Source of the DNA: Amylostereum areolatum
Taxonomy: Eukaryota; Basidiomycota; Agaricomycetes; Russulales; Stereaceae
DNA length: 64,000 nucleotides
NCBI GenBank assembly: GCA_012932865.1
Contig: SAXG01000001.1
Span: forward strand, 423,693 to 487,692
Reading direction: 5' to 3'
The translations under genes and the position numbers were made by a program. A model generated the notes under the pieces. That model searched no databases. It was not told the DNA's origin and saw only the letters and a program-made list of their open reading frames with translations. Positions 38,993-50,655 of this stretch are shown piece after piece. Numbering within the stretch: the stretch's first letter is position 1; each line of letters begins with the position of its first letter.

Positions 38993-40460
38993 CGCGGGGG
39001 GGGTTTCGATAAGGGTCAGTGGGAGGGGGAGCTGGCAGCAGGCGGCGTCGTCGCACCCAACAGCGAACAAAGCACGACAAGGCGCCCCTCGCCGGAATTC
39101 AAGCTCCGCCCAGCGGGCGCTCAATGGATTATGGATCCACACAATGGGGCGGCCACCGTGACTGCGCCACTGCTGCTTCTTAAGTTGCGACGTTCCTTCT
39201 TCTCCCCCCCCTCCCCTCCGCCAGCACCTGTTCTTGCCTCTTTCACTTCGATGCATGGCTCTTTGGTCCCCGGAGGACCCTGGGTTTCGAACCCCGATGT
39301 GTAGGCTCGAAGACGATGGGCGTGCCCGCTGATTTTACTCATAGCCTCGACCTGGATGCACTGGCGCGCTGCACTCCACTGGCATGTACAGGGAACTTGG
39401 CGTCTTTGCCCCTCTCGCGCCTTGTCCCGTCTCTGCGCGCGGACGTGTGCGGCGTTCTGGCGCAGCGTGCGTGCGTGCGTGCGTCTCGCCCGTCCCTCCT
39501 GCCTATCTTCTTTCCCCCTCGCCTTCTCCCACCGCGGCACAGACGGCGTGCAGATAAATCCCCATGTTGCCATCTGGCACGTCCAAGTGACTTCGAAAAC
39601 ACGCATACATCCCCCCCCCCCCCCCCCGGAGTCTCGGCCGCCACTGGACGGGGGAGGTATGTCTGCCACGGGCGACCGATGCCTGACCAAATCCAAGGCC
39701 TGCTCTCGTCCCCGTGCCATGTCCTCGCGTCGGCCATGGGGTACCTACCTTTGCCACCCACTGTCAGCGCTCAGCGCTCATCTCACGCGCGGGCGAATGG
39801 CCGCGGACCGACCGCACTTACCGGACCCACGAACGACACCGTCCCCCTCGGCCCAGCGGTTTGATTTCTCCCCGTCCCAGGACAGGCCGCCGCCCTGCCG
39901 CTTTCGACGCGCGCGTCCGCCGGAGTCTAAGCATCTGGGGGATCCCAAGTTCCTCTCGCCCTGCGCCCAGGACGCCCAAACCACCGTCGAACCGCACTTC
40001 CTCCCCCCCCCCCTCCCCCCCATGCTCGCGCTGGCCCTTCCCGCCGGCCTCTCGGCGTCGCTCCCAACTTTCCTCGCCCCCGCGTCCTTCCGCAGCCGCG
40101 CGCACCGACGCGGAAACGCCATCTGGAGGCTGCAGTTGCCGTCCTCGCCGCACCCCCGGGCTGACTCTTCTCCTCTCGACCGAGTGTCGTCCCCCTCCAT
40201 CTCATCTGCTCAAACTCGCATCCCTCGCCCCGCATCCGAGTCCATCCTCCCCCCCACCCCAATGGCTACCACCCGTACCCCTACATACTTACCTACCCCC
40301 AAGCAATCCCATTTTTTTTTAAAAACCGGTCCAGTCAGGATCCGATCCGAAAAGCGTCGGAGACGGCTAGAACGCGAGTACATCGTCATCATACAGTACA
40401 GTACAGTATACAGTACAGCAACACCGAGTTACCCCCCCCCCCCTCAATCCTTCAACCCAA
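38993..40460. other. Intergenic region, no supported gene
   Basis: Holds the BRE1 promoter and the C2H2-factor terminator region. It contains a C17-18 run near 39610 and an ACAGT microsatellite. Open frames here lack domains or exon logic. Confidence 0.55.
40393..40418. repeat. Pentamer microsatellite (ACAGT)n
   Basis: Imperfect ACAGT repeats (three perfect, then interrupted by AT) in the 3' flank of the C2H2 gene. Confidence 0.85.
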
Positions 40461-42109
40461 TTACGCCCGCCGAAAGACCACGCAAGTACGAACCACGCGT
40501 GCATAGCATACGACCCAACCGAATAAAAACGCCATCATGATCGACCCGCGCGCGCGCCATCCAAGAAAAACAAAAAACAAAAAACAAACGGCGAGAACGG
40601 AACGGCTCACGCCGCCCGCGCCTCCCCCGCGCTCGACGCGTCGGACCGCCGGGCGGCGCGCTCCCCGCCGCCCGCGTCCTCGAGCTCGAGCTCGAGCTTG
40701 ACCGGCGGAAGCGCGGGTGCAAGCGCGGGTGCGGGCGCGGGTGCGGGATTCGGCCGCGATGGACTGTCGACATTCGGATCCGCCCTCGGAGCGCACTGCG
40801 AGGGCCGTTGAAGAAGACAAGCGCGCGTCAGCACGCGTGTTCGCGAAGGAGGGGAAGGTGCGAAGGAGGGAGAGGAGGGGAAGGTGCGAAGGTGGGAAGT
40901 GGGAAGGATGAAGGAAAGGGACAAGGGCGGGACTCACGATGGCGCTGTACGACGCGACGACGACGACGACGACGATCGAGTAGGACCGCGCGCGCGATCG
41001 CATGTGTGCATGTAAAGGGGGGGGAAGGGGGGGAACGTGAGCACGCGGCGGTCAGCGCGAACGGCGTTAAGAACGAAGGGGGGGGGGGAGAAAGCACGCA
41101 CGTTGAGCGCGTCGAGGCGACTGAAGGACTTGCCGCACCCCCCGCACGCGTTGGCCTGCGGTTTGGTGGTGTGCAGCGCCTGGTGTCGTCTGCGAGATAT
41201 CCCGAAAACCGCGGTCAGCCGCCATCGCTCGCACGCACGCAGGCCCATCCCGTTACGGAGCAGCACCGAGCCGGGGGAGGGGAGGAAGGGGGGAGAAAAG
41301 AAGAAGAAAAAACGCACTTGCAATCGTGCTGCCTCGCGAAGCACTTGCCGCACCCGGGCCACTCGCACACGTACGGTCTCTCCTCCGTATGCGATCGCAG
41401 ATGACCTGAGAGGAGAAAAGCACGGCGGTCAACGATCCCCTAACACACACGCGCACACGCACGCACGCAACGCACCTCGCAAGTTGAACCTGCGCGTGAA
41501 GGTGCTGCCGCAGCCGGGGACGGGACAGTGAAAGTGGGCTTCGTTCCTGCGGCGGCTGGCGCTGGCGGCCTGGGTGGCGGTGGTGGTGACCTGCTGGCGC
41601 TCGACCTGCATGATGGGGGGCAGACGGAGGTTGGTGGCGGGGCCGGTGGGGGAGCGGCCGCCGGAGGAGGGGCCGAGGGGCATGGAGGCTTGGGCGTGGG
41701 TGTAGAGGAGGGCGGCGTTGGGGGCGTAGTGGGCTTCGAGGGAGGGGTGGCGGCCTTCGCGGCGGGCGGGGGCGGGGGAGGGGTAAGGGAGGGGGTGGGG
41801 CCGGGGCGAGCGCTTGGATCGAGCGGGGGAGGGGGAGGGGTTGAGGGCGGGGACGGGGACTTGGACTTGGGGAGGGGGCAGGTTCTGTGGATCGGAGGGG
41901 GGAGGGAAGAGGGGATACATGGGGTGAACGGAGTGGAGGAAGGGATCGAGGGGATCTGAGCGGAGACGGGGGTCGATGAGGGAAGGCGAGGGCGAGGGCG
42001 AGTGGATATAAGGGGGAGAGGGCCCGGCGCTGGTGCTCGCGCCCGGCGTGTCCCAAAAGGCGGGCGAGGGCGAGGGCGAGGGCGAGGGGACTTGGGCAGG
42101 CGCGGACAT
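40461..42109 (-). CDS. C2H2 zinc-finger transcription factor, C-terminus uncertain
   Basis: Exons in reading order: 41476-42109, 41318-41405, 41102-41189, 40938-40944, 40461-40795; 383 residues as drawn. Residues 1-185 are Pro/Ser-rich (SPSPSPSP tracts). Finger 1 is [25 protein letters not shown], finger 2 [25 protein letters not shown], and finger 3 is C2HC-like: [28 protein letters not shown] 7-nt exon (CGCCATC) is needed to complete finger 3, giving the common fungal string RLDALNRHLRSEGG. After GSEC the drawn frame becomes Arg-rich and then hydrophobic, which looks unnatural. The +1 frame reads [13 protein letters not shown]...[11 protein letters not shown] and stops at 40607-40609, which looks more like a real tail; one extra base near 40770 would connect them. 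An upstream in-frame ATG near 42184 is an alternative start. Confidence 0.8.
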
Positions 42110-43128
42110 GGGCGAGGGCAGGCAGCGAGCAGGGACTGTCTCTCTCGATCGTACCACGTGCGAGTGCGAGACGGGAGAGAGCACTGGCGGGCGTTGGCGT
42201 TAAATAAGGCGCAGAGACCGAGGGAGGGGCCGCTTACCTCAGCCTGGTTGGGGCGTTGGTCGTCGGTCGAACGCGCGTGGGCCGGGAGCGTGCAGCGCGC
42301 GACTCGGGGAGTGGCAGAGCGGAGGATAGAAAGGACCCGAGGCCGTGCCGCTCTCCCTCTCTCGGTGGCTGTACACTCCCCTTCACCGCCTGCAGATCTC
42401 TAAAATACTTCGTACCCCTCTTCGCCTCTCCCCGCCGGTTCTCTCCCGCCTTGGCCCCGGACTCCCCCCCGCCCACCGCCCATCTTCGCATCACGCTAGA
42501 TCACGCTCCACGTACCGATCCCCTTCCCCGCCTCCCTTCATCCCTGCGCCCCCATCCCATCGCCCATCGCCCATCGCCCATCGCCCATCGCCCATCGCCC
42601 ATCGCCCATCTCCCACCCACCATCTCCCATCCATCCCGATCCCACCTGCACCGCCCCCACGCCCACCCTCCCCTCCTTATCCTCAATCCGCTCACGATCG
42701 CTCCCCCATCTCCGAAAATGGCTTACCTACCTCCCCATCCATCCGGCATCCTCCTCCTCCGGCTTCCGCGAGTCACCATCCACCGCCGGCGCAGCCTTCT
42801 CCCTCGTGCTCTTATGGGAATCCATCAACGCAACACCTGTCCCAGTGCCATCCACCCTACATCCACCCATCTCCCCATCTCATCCTTCTACCTCTCCTCC
42901 AAACCAGCACTCTTTCCATCCAACTCCCACCGATTCTGCACCACCCACGCGTATCATGCTGTATCATGACCCCGTACAGTGTACCCGCCCGCCCCGATGC
43001 TAATACAAACCCACGTTCGTTCATTACAACCCGTACCGAACATTATATCTACCGTCCGTAAAACTGCGCACCCAAATCCATCCATCCATCCATCCACGAA
43101 AATTTGAATCCCATCAACCGCCCCCAAC
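42110..43128. other. Intergenic region with heptamer array
   Basis: Promoter of the C2H2 factor (TTATTTAAC on the minus strand near 42196) and 3' flank of the lipase gene. Rich in CCCATC simple sequence; the long open frames are repeats read in different phases. Confidence 0.6.
42556..42611. repeat. Heptamer tandem repeat (CCCATCG)7 plus partial unit
   Basis: Seven perfect CCCATCG units are followed by one CCCATCT. Because the unit is seven bases long it cycles through all three frames, giving His-Arg-Pro-Ser-Pro-Ile-Ala-type peptides that are not real genes. Confidence 0.95.
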
Positions 43129-46100
43129 TCACGACTCGCTCTCGAAGATATGCGCGTCCAACAACCGTCTCCGCCGCATCAACTCGCTCTCCGTCAACGT
43201 CTGCCCCGTCGCCCCTCCCCCACCCCCCCACCGCCCCCCTCGGCGACCGCGCCCGCTCCCCCTCCGCCTCCCCCCGCACCCGCGACCGCGACCGCGAACT
43301 CCGCTTTCCCGCCCCCACCCCGGACGTCCTCCCCCCCGCGCCCTTCTCCAAATCCACCGGCGGCGTCCCCCCACCTCTGCGCGCGCCCGACTCCCCGCTC
43401 CCGGACGTCGTCGTCGACGACCCGGCCACCGCCCGGCGCGCTTTCGGCACGAGCGTGATCGCCTCGTCCATGTCCGTCTCCGTCCCCGAATGCCACGCAT
43501 CCGCCGCCGTCGCGCGCTTGGCCGGTTCCGACGAGGCTTCGTCGGCGTCGAGCTTGGACGGGGACGAGGGCGCGGGCGGGGAGGAGGCGGGAGAGGGGGT
43601 GGAGGTGGAGGGACCCCAAGGCCATCCGAGGGACCCCAGCCCGAAGCGCGACCGCGACGCGTTCGCGTCCACCGTCGCCCCGCTCGACGCCCGACTCGCG
43701 CCCGCGCTCCCCCCCTCCGTCTCCCCCTCCGCCTTCGCGTCCTCGAACGCGCCCTCGATCCACGCCGCCAGGTCGTCGATCACCGCCCGCGCCTCGGGCA
43801 TCAGCGCCGGCATCTGCAGGTACCCGTGGCTCCAGTCCGGGAAGAGCGTCATCCGCACCCAGTCCGCCTCGTCCTCGCCCTCGAGCGCCCCCAGCTCGTC
43901 CTCCAGCCCCCGCCTCCGCGCCCCCGCCTCCGCCCCGACGCCCCCGCCCCGACGCCCCGCGAGCGCGCGCCGGAGCTCCGCCTTGCGCTCGCGCTTCGCG
44001 GCGCGCACGCGCCCGGCGAAGATGATCGTGTCGTCCACGAACGGGTCCTTCTCCCCGCACTGCATCAGCAGCGGCGGGAACCGCGCCAGCAGCCGCGCGG
44101 GCGCCAGGATCGGCGAGATGCGGTAGTCCGACGCGAAGTCCGGGTTCAGGTGCGGTCCGATGTACAGGATCGCCATCGCGCGCATCTGCGCGCGGGGGGG
44201 GGGGAGGGGGGCGGTCAGTACGCACGAACGAACGGGCGGAGGCAAAACGCGAGAGCTGAAGGGGCTCACCATGCTCGGGGAGATGATGCGGTCCTGGAAG
44301 TACCCCGTGCGGCTGGTCATCGTCAGCCTCGTCCCGATCGGCGCGTTCTTGCGCGCGACGCCCTCCCGCCGCCGCTTGTCCGCCCGCGCGAAGTCCGCCT
44401 CCGCGATCGCGGCCTCGAGCTTCGCCTGCTCGTCGATCGTGTCCAGCGCGAGCCGCGAGGGCGCCGGCGGCGTGTCCGCGGGGCCGTGGGTCCACCGCAC
44501 CCGCGCCCGGATCGGCTTGTCCTGCTCGCGGAGGTGGGCGAACGTCCCGGACGCGTCTTCGCCGTCGGCGTCTTCGCTGTCCTCGCCCTGCCACGCGCGT
44601 CCGGGGCTCGTCGTCCGCTTCTCCGGCTGGCGCGCGCCGTCCTTCGCGAGCGACGACTTGCGCCGCCGGAGGGGCGCCGGAGGGGGGATGGTCGGCTTCT
44701 CCGGCGTCCCGAGCGTGAGCGAGTCCCTCCAGCTCGCCTTGCGGCGGACGTTGGGCCTCGTGCGCTCGTCGCCGACGACGGCCAGCGGACTGACGTGCGA
44801 GAGGTGGTCCTTGGCTCCGCGCAGGCCGGTCGCCCAGCCGTCCTGCCCGTCGTCCTCTTCGTCGGAGCGGTAAAACGAGCTCGAGGTCCCCCTCTTCGGG
44901 AGGGAGGGCGAGCGCGCGTGTGGCCTGTTCTCGTCCGCCTCGGTTTCCACCTGCAGCACGCGGAGATTGGAGGGGGTCATCCACGATGTGAAGTTGAAGT
45001 CGAGCGCGGCATAGCTCAGCACGATCGCGATGGGGAGGGGCAGCGGATGCGGCGGTACGGACGATGGCGCGGGGAACGGCGAGGATGGATCCGATACGGC
45101 GAGGGCGTGTTCAAGGACCTTGATGACGACCCCGATGCACATCGTCGCACCGCTGTTCATATCATCACGAACGAGTCAGGACGAGAACAAGCACGCTTTG
45201 GAGAGAGGAAGGGGGCGGGGCACTTACGCGGAATCGCCGGACATGATGACGTTCAAGCTGATGCCCGACATCCCAAGAACCTTGCCCTTGGACTCGACCA
45301 AAACGCGGTACGCGTCAAACGCCTCGTCAATCGCGAATGGATATGGATCTTTGATCGTGGGAGTCAGCTCGCGAACGGTGAACGGGACGTTTGGGGACGC
45401 ACATTCCGGTGCTTTGCCGTACTCGACCGACACGATTGGCTTCCCCGTCTTGTGCGCCCACCGCCTGAGACGTTCTTCGTGCTGTTCCGGGCTCATGGCC
45501 ACGAACCCACCCCCTGGAAAATCCAAAACGAGGTCTTCTTGTGCCGCCAAGGCGGTGGTCGGATTTTGATGTTTGTCCTTTGGGGAGAAAAACAGATGCA
45601 CGGTGATCGGGCGAGAGTACGGTGAAGATGACGGTCGCGCCAGCAGCACTTTGCGATGAAGCGGGACGTAGTCCAGATGGGTTAGCAAGCGAATCTACCG
45701 GGGCTTTTACGTCAGCGAGGAGGGCCGTCTGAAACGGGAGCGGCGAACATACGTAGGGATTCGACGTCTTGTCCCATGTGGCGCGGAGCATCTCTATCGT
45801 TGGCACAGCCCTGAACCGTCGAAGCTGCAAGTCCCCGAGGTTCAGAGAAGATCGCTGGTCCAACAGACGAGGTATTCACCTTCTCATCCGCCTCGTTTGC
45901 ATATATGATGTAGTAAACAGAGAAGACGACGGAAAAGATGTCCCGTATCCATTTCGGCCGGAGGTTCATGGCGGTCGCGAAGCCCGCATCCAGCCCGGTG
46001 GCGATCCATGTCGCACGATAGTACGAAGGTGAATACTGGAGGCGCAAGCGTTGAGAAAAGCACGAAGAAAGATATTCATACCGCTTACCAAACGTGCCAA

Positions 46101-46540
46101 AGGTTCGGGGGCTACGCACGGCGGCGTTGAGGAATGGGCATGGACATGGACTTCCAGAGGAGTGAACACACGCACCACCAAGCCCGACAATCTTGTCGAT
46201 GTTTCGGAGCGCATACACCGCAGTCAGCGTGCTCACGACGATTTGCCAGGGCGTGTAACGTTCTGCGTTTCAGGTGTGAGCGGATCGACCACCGTGCGAT
46301 GCTTGGATGGATTTTAACGCACGGAATTTTCTGTTCAGCCTTCTGATCCAAAGCAAGCGGGGTCCCCTCGCGTCGCCAAGGACAATCCTCCATACCCAGA
46401 AAAATACGACGAGAAATACCTGGAGAATTCCTCGGACATTGAGCAGGGCGCTCGACGTGCATGGAAGGCCACTGGCAGCAGCAACGCACCTGCAATCGTT
46501 TCCAGGAAGGATTGGGCCTCCCGACGAGGTGATCGATCAT
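43129..46540 (-). CDS. Hormone-sensitive-lipase-like alpha/beta hydrolase with membrane anchor
   Basis: Ten exons in reading order: 46490-46540, 46323-46419, 46176-46262, 46089-46111, 45880-46035, 45753-45824, 45228-45694, 44270-45152, 43280-44185, 43129-43200; 937 residues. Likely an ester or lipid hydrolase. A hydrophobic segment (VFLVVFFWVWRIVLG) near residue 20 suggests membrane attachment. The oxyanion motif reads DFPGGGF, with Pro where the family usually has His. The nucleophile elbow is GDSAGATM, split by an intron; the acid is probably in EKDPFVDD and the base His in DWSHGYLQM. Two features lengthen it: an insert of roughly 200 Arg/Ser/Asp-rich residues between the elbow region and RTGYFQDRIISPSM, and a disordered tail. 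I chose the last intron (43201-43279) because it joins to TLTESELMRRRRLLDAHIF, a natural end; without it the frame runs to 43049. Confidence 0.85.
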
Positions 46541-46869
46541 TTTCCGAGGACTTTAGGGAGCCTGTATACTTGGGTATGAGTATTGTGAGTACGGGGGCAC
46601 CTGGGGGTACGAAAGATGAAAGGATCGGGGGGACATGTCGTTCGAGGTCTGGTCAAGTAGCAAGCCACCATTTGGTTTCCATGTGATTCTCGTCCATACC
46701 ACGCGTCTGGATCACGTGAGCAGATCAAACTTGGATATCCGGTCCGTGGACCGACGACAGCTTTAGATCGACCGACAACTCAGGCCCGCCGAGAGATAAT
46801 GCGTCTTGAACCAACGTCCAGCCTACACCTCGCCTCTTTTCTCAGAAATATCTCAGTCGTTCCGTCGAA
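46541..46869. promoter_or_regulatory. Divergent promoter region, lipase and allantoicase fusion
   Basis: About 330 bp separates the two divergent start codons, so both promoters must lie here. The centre holds GATATC/GATAAT-like words (46735, 46794); GATA factors control nitrogen catabolic genes in fungi, but these two sites are too few to prove it. Confidence 0.4.
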
Positions 46870-49181
46870 ATGGCCTATCAAAGCATCCCTTTGGAACGGT
46901 TCTCCGAGACCTTCGCGACGTCCACTGGTCAGTCCAAGGCGGGAATCGCGTCTGCCACTGCCCACCTCCAGAGGATTGATTCCAAAGATCCTTAGAGCTG
47001 TCGAGCGTCGCCATCGGTGGCAACATCGTTTCCTTTTCCGACGAGTTCTTTGCCGAGGCGTTCCACCTGCTCCTCGCCGAGGTGAGCACCCATTCCAATT
47101 CTTGGATGGATGACTCCGTGACGCTTGACATTGACAGCCCGCGCCGAGCCTGAAAGGGCAGTTTGGTCCAAAGGGGGCGCTTTACAGCGGTTGGGAAACG
47201 CGTCGGCACAATCCCACCTACGATTGGTGAGTGGAGAATTCGCTTCGTTCGAACCATCGCTAATACCATACCCCAGGGTTGTCATCAAGCTCGGGACGAC
47301 GGGGACAGTGAAGGGCTTTGACATTGATACCACGCATTTCAACGGTGCGTCCTTTTCTTATACCATGTCGGAGAGTTGCCCATTTTTGTTTTCCATCTAG
47401 GCAACGAAGCGCCGGAAGCTTCGGTGCAGGCAGTGAACGTTCCAGATGGCGAAGCACCCCCCACTGCGGACGACTCGAGAGTGAGGATCGGCATCGTGCC
47501 TGTTCTCCGGGTCTGACTGCTTTCACAGTGGTCTGAGATTCTTCCCAAAGTCAAGCTCGGTCCCACCTCCAGACATCTATTCACTGTCCCCGAAACGAGC
47601 CCAATCAACTACGTCAAGCTCAACATGTACCCTGATGGCGGCATCGTACGTCATTCTGGCCGAAACGATCGTGTCACGTTGCTAAGTTGTTCTCTAGGCT
47701 CGGTTTCGGGTGTACGGGGACGTCGTCGCGATCCACCCAGCATCCTCAGAGAAGCTGTTTGACGCTGCACACGTCTTCGCAGGGGGGAGGATTGTCTTTA
47801 CTTCGGACCAGCATTTCGGCGTGGGCTCGAACCTCATCCTTCCTGGTCGAGGTCAGTCGCCTTTCGTTTTACCCGTATCCCATATGTTGAATACCCCTGC
47901 TCAACAAGGAAAGGACATGGGTGACGGCTGGGAGACCAAGCGAAGCAGGCAGCCGAACCACAAGGACTGGGTAATCATCAAACTGTACGTGGTGTTACTT
48001 TATCACCACCCGCAAGTGATTTATTCTCCTTATGTAGAGGCGCACCTGTTTATCTCTCCGACATCTCCGTCGACACAGCGCACTTCAAGGGAAACTTCCC
48101 GCAATACTGCGAGGTTCACGCGATACAAAGCGCGACGGATATACCCCCGCACTCTCCTTCACATCAACCTCCGGCATCTGCTAACCCTCAGTCCGAAGCG
48201 AACGCGACTGCTTCCAGCCAAGATGAATGGACGCTCGTCCTCTCTAAAGCATACCTCGGCCCGCACAGGGAGCATTCTTTCCAGCTGGAGAACGTGGTCG
48301 ACCAAAAATTCACCCATATCCGCCTGACGATCTATCCGGACGGAGGCGTGAAACGTATACGGGCGTTTGGCAGCAAAGTACCCTCAGATGGGCGGCTTGG
48401 TGGCACCCTTGGAACAGCTGGAGAGGCCGTAGGCAGCGCTGATTCCGTGTCGTCGGTTCTGGACAAACCCTCCAGGAGCATCCCTGCCCTCCCCATCACG
48501 CCCGAAGCCTTTTCTCCCTTCGGTCAAGTCATCCAATCTTACCCCGATGTCAACGCTGTACCCTCTCCCCGGACCACCAAAGTCACCCCCGCCAACTTTG
48601 GTACAGCGCTCAAGTACCACAAGCTAGCACTTCTCGACAGCAGCTACCCTGAGGGGTCGGGTGCGACCCCTGGGATTTCCGTCTATCACTGCCAGCCTGT
48701 CGAAGTCGTGCGCGTGGGCAACGCTGGTCAAGTGGAGGTGAATGCGCTTGAGCGTCATCCGCACACCAACCAGGCGTTCATCCCTATGGGGAAGGATGCG
48801 GGGAAGAGATACGTCGTCGTCGTGGGTCTGAACAGCCCAGAAGATAAACCTGATCTGCAGAGCTTGCGTGCGTTCCTCGTACGTGGAGACCAGGGTATCG
48901 TCTACAACAAAGCCGTGTGGCGTGAGTGCATCTCCATTCTCGTCAACTCGCCATTTATCTAACCAAACCGCGTCCTAGACCTGCCGATGACCGTGCTGGA
49001 TGGCGTGGGTAGCATTCCCTTCCCGCCCCCGTAGCCTGTGCTAACTTGTCGTGTCTTCGCCTAGCCGATGGACCTTGCTTGCGTCGAGACGCAGGTTGGA
49101 AACGGGGATGCGTCGGACTGCGAAATAGTGGAGCTCAAAGGCGAAGAAAGCCGAATTGTGGTGCGCATCTCGAACGCATGA
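46870..49181 (+). CDS. Allantoicase fused to ureidoglycolate lyase
   Basis: Eleven exons: 46870-46927, 46996-47081, 47138-47226, 47277-47344, 47401-47480, 47529-47645, 47698-47851, 47909-47984, 48038-48921, 48979-49004, 49065-49181; 584 residues. Allantoicase converts allantoate to ureidoglycolate and urea; ureidoglycolate lyase yields glyoxylate and urea. Residues 1-355 hold two allantoicase repeats, each with a GGNIV/GGRIV...SD start, a GWETRR/GWETKR motif, DWVVIKLG/DWVIIKLG and an HFNGN/HFKGN motif. A Gly/Ser/Val-rich linker of about 35 residues leads to an AllA-like domain from about 395 ([52 protein letters not shown]). The junction lies inside one long exon (48038-48921), so fusion does not depend on splicing guesses. 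In yeast these are separate genes (DAL2, DAL3). Confidence 0.94.
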
Positions 49182-49792
49182 ACTCGAACACGAATCGTTG
49201 GCAAGAATGCTCGAGCCAAAGGAAATCGCGCACTGTAGCACGACGCTGTACCAGAATATACGACCGCTGAGTCCGAAATGCGCACATTTCTATTTTTACT
49301 ATCAGAACATTCCTGTCGAGGACGATGCGCGGGATGTCCTACCTGGGGCGCTGCGGGCCTCCAGGTCTGAGACGTCTTCTTTTTCTTTCCCCCTAAGTTG
49401 CCGAAATGGAACGAGACTCTAGAACATCTTTTCGAAGGCATCCATGCGCTTAATATCTGTCAATCTCCAGAAGGCAAGGTTTATTCTTTCGAGGAGCAAG
49501 AGAGGGAGCACATGAAAGGTAACCACGGAGCGAAGCACCATGCGACAAAATCCTGGATTAACATTCCACGCCTTGCAAGCCACAGTGGCCGCCTTAGACA
49601 ACCGAAATGGAAACGAGTGCACTCGAGTGCTGCTTGTGACCTCGTGCGAGCTTCCACAATCAGGCTGAGGATGGCGGCTGCTCCGAGAAGACCGCGTCCA
49701 GCTGGATCTTGGCAGTCGGTGGTATATAATACTCAAAGATTAAGAGCAACATTCGCGTCAACCTCCTCCTACCTCGCACCACCTCTCTCGTC
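49182..49792. other. Intergenic region between tandem genes
   Basis: About 610 bp. It ends in a promoter-like stretch with a TATA element. An open frame across 49398-49850 overlaps the next gene's start and has no domain. Confidence 0.5.
49723..49730 (+). promoter_or_regulatory. TATA box
   Basis: TATATAAT lies 63-70 bp before the ATG of the next gene and is followed by a CT-rich leader (CCTCCTCCTACC), a normal fungal arrangement. Confidence 0.55.
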
Positions 49793-50427
49793 ATGTCCAC
49801 ACACATTCCTGCCGAAACGAAAGAGATCGAAGGAAGGCAAATCGTGTTGACCTTCGAAGGAGCGCAACTCCTCAAGTTTACCCTCTTTCCTCCTTCAAGT
49901 GCCGATGTTGAGGAGCGGGAACGGTTCATCACAGATGGAGGATTGCATGGCTTCGTCGATGTGGGGGAAAAACTCGGAGTGGCCACCACAGCTGCCACAC
50001 GATATACACGGGTGAACGCCAGAAAGCGTCAGCGGTGCTCGTCGCAGCTAGGAGGTACCATCCTTTTTCATATCCGCGTTCTCTCGTTCTCACCTTTTGA
50101 GTTTAGGCGACGCGAATCACGGGCTGGGAGTGGCTCACTCTGGCAAAAGATGTCGTATTACACTTCCTCAGAGAGATAGGCGGAGAAGGAGGAGAGGAGC
50201 ATCTTCAGCAGGAGGCTGTCAAAGCCGTCGGTGAAGAACATCGCGTGAAGGATAGGCACGATGGCTGGTGCGGCAGGGTGGGGGTTTGGTGTTGTTGTAT
50301 CAAAACGGTTCTTTGTGTCGTCGTCGTCGGTATTAACCAACTTGACCTTGAATGGACGCCGACATCTGGCAGCATCTCTGGGAGTACACTGTACACTGCA
50401 GACCTTATCGAGTTGACGCGTTATTGA
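49793..50427 (+). CDS. Hypothetical protein
   Basis: Exons 49793-50011 and 50107-50427 give 179 residues. I do not recognise it. A TATA box and CT-rich leader support the start. The first exon is soluble and acidic with FEGAQLLKFTLFPP; the second begins ATRITGWEWLTLAKDVVLHFLREIGG, amphipathic and probably helical, then becomes Cys/Val-rich (CCCIKTVLCVVVV). The Cys/Val-rich tail may be 3' sequence read through past an unseen splice site, so the C-terminus is uncertain. The intron (GTGAAC...TTTAG) was chosen because it alone keeps both good segments in frame. Confidence 0.45.
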
Positions 50428-50655
50428 CCAGCTGATGCTACTGTCCCCGTTGTGTGGTAGGTTTTCAGCAGCTGGGATCGATGAGATCGGGTTGGCGCGG
50501 AGCCGAGGTTGAAACGCGCTTTACCAATTCGAGCTTCCAATGGCTTTCGAATAATAGTAGCTTCTGCATTCAAGAAAAGACATAAATATCAGGGTACAGC
50601 ACAGGGGTGCAGATCACACCCACCTTCACATTCCCAACCCTCGTCGTCTTTCTGA

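Noticed and set aside
39240..39310. Possible tRNA because of a GGTTTCGAACCCC T-arm-like string
   Set aside because: No matching acceptor stem, D-arm or anticodon arm could be drawn on either strand.
42556..42611. Possible CRISPR-like or minisatellite array
   Set aside because: Uninterrupted heptamer repeat without spacers in a eukaryotic genome; simple sequence only.
43490..45625. 711-codon plus-strand open frame
   Set aside because: Antisense to the lipase exons; Arg/Pro-rich with no motifs, while the opposite strand has GDSAG and other hydrolase motifs.
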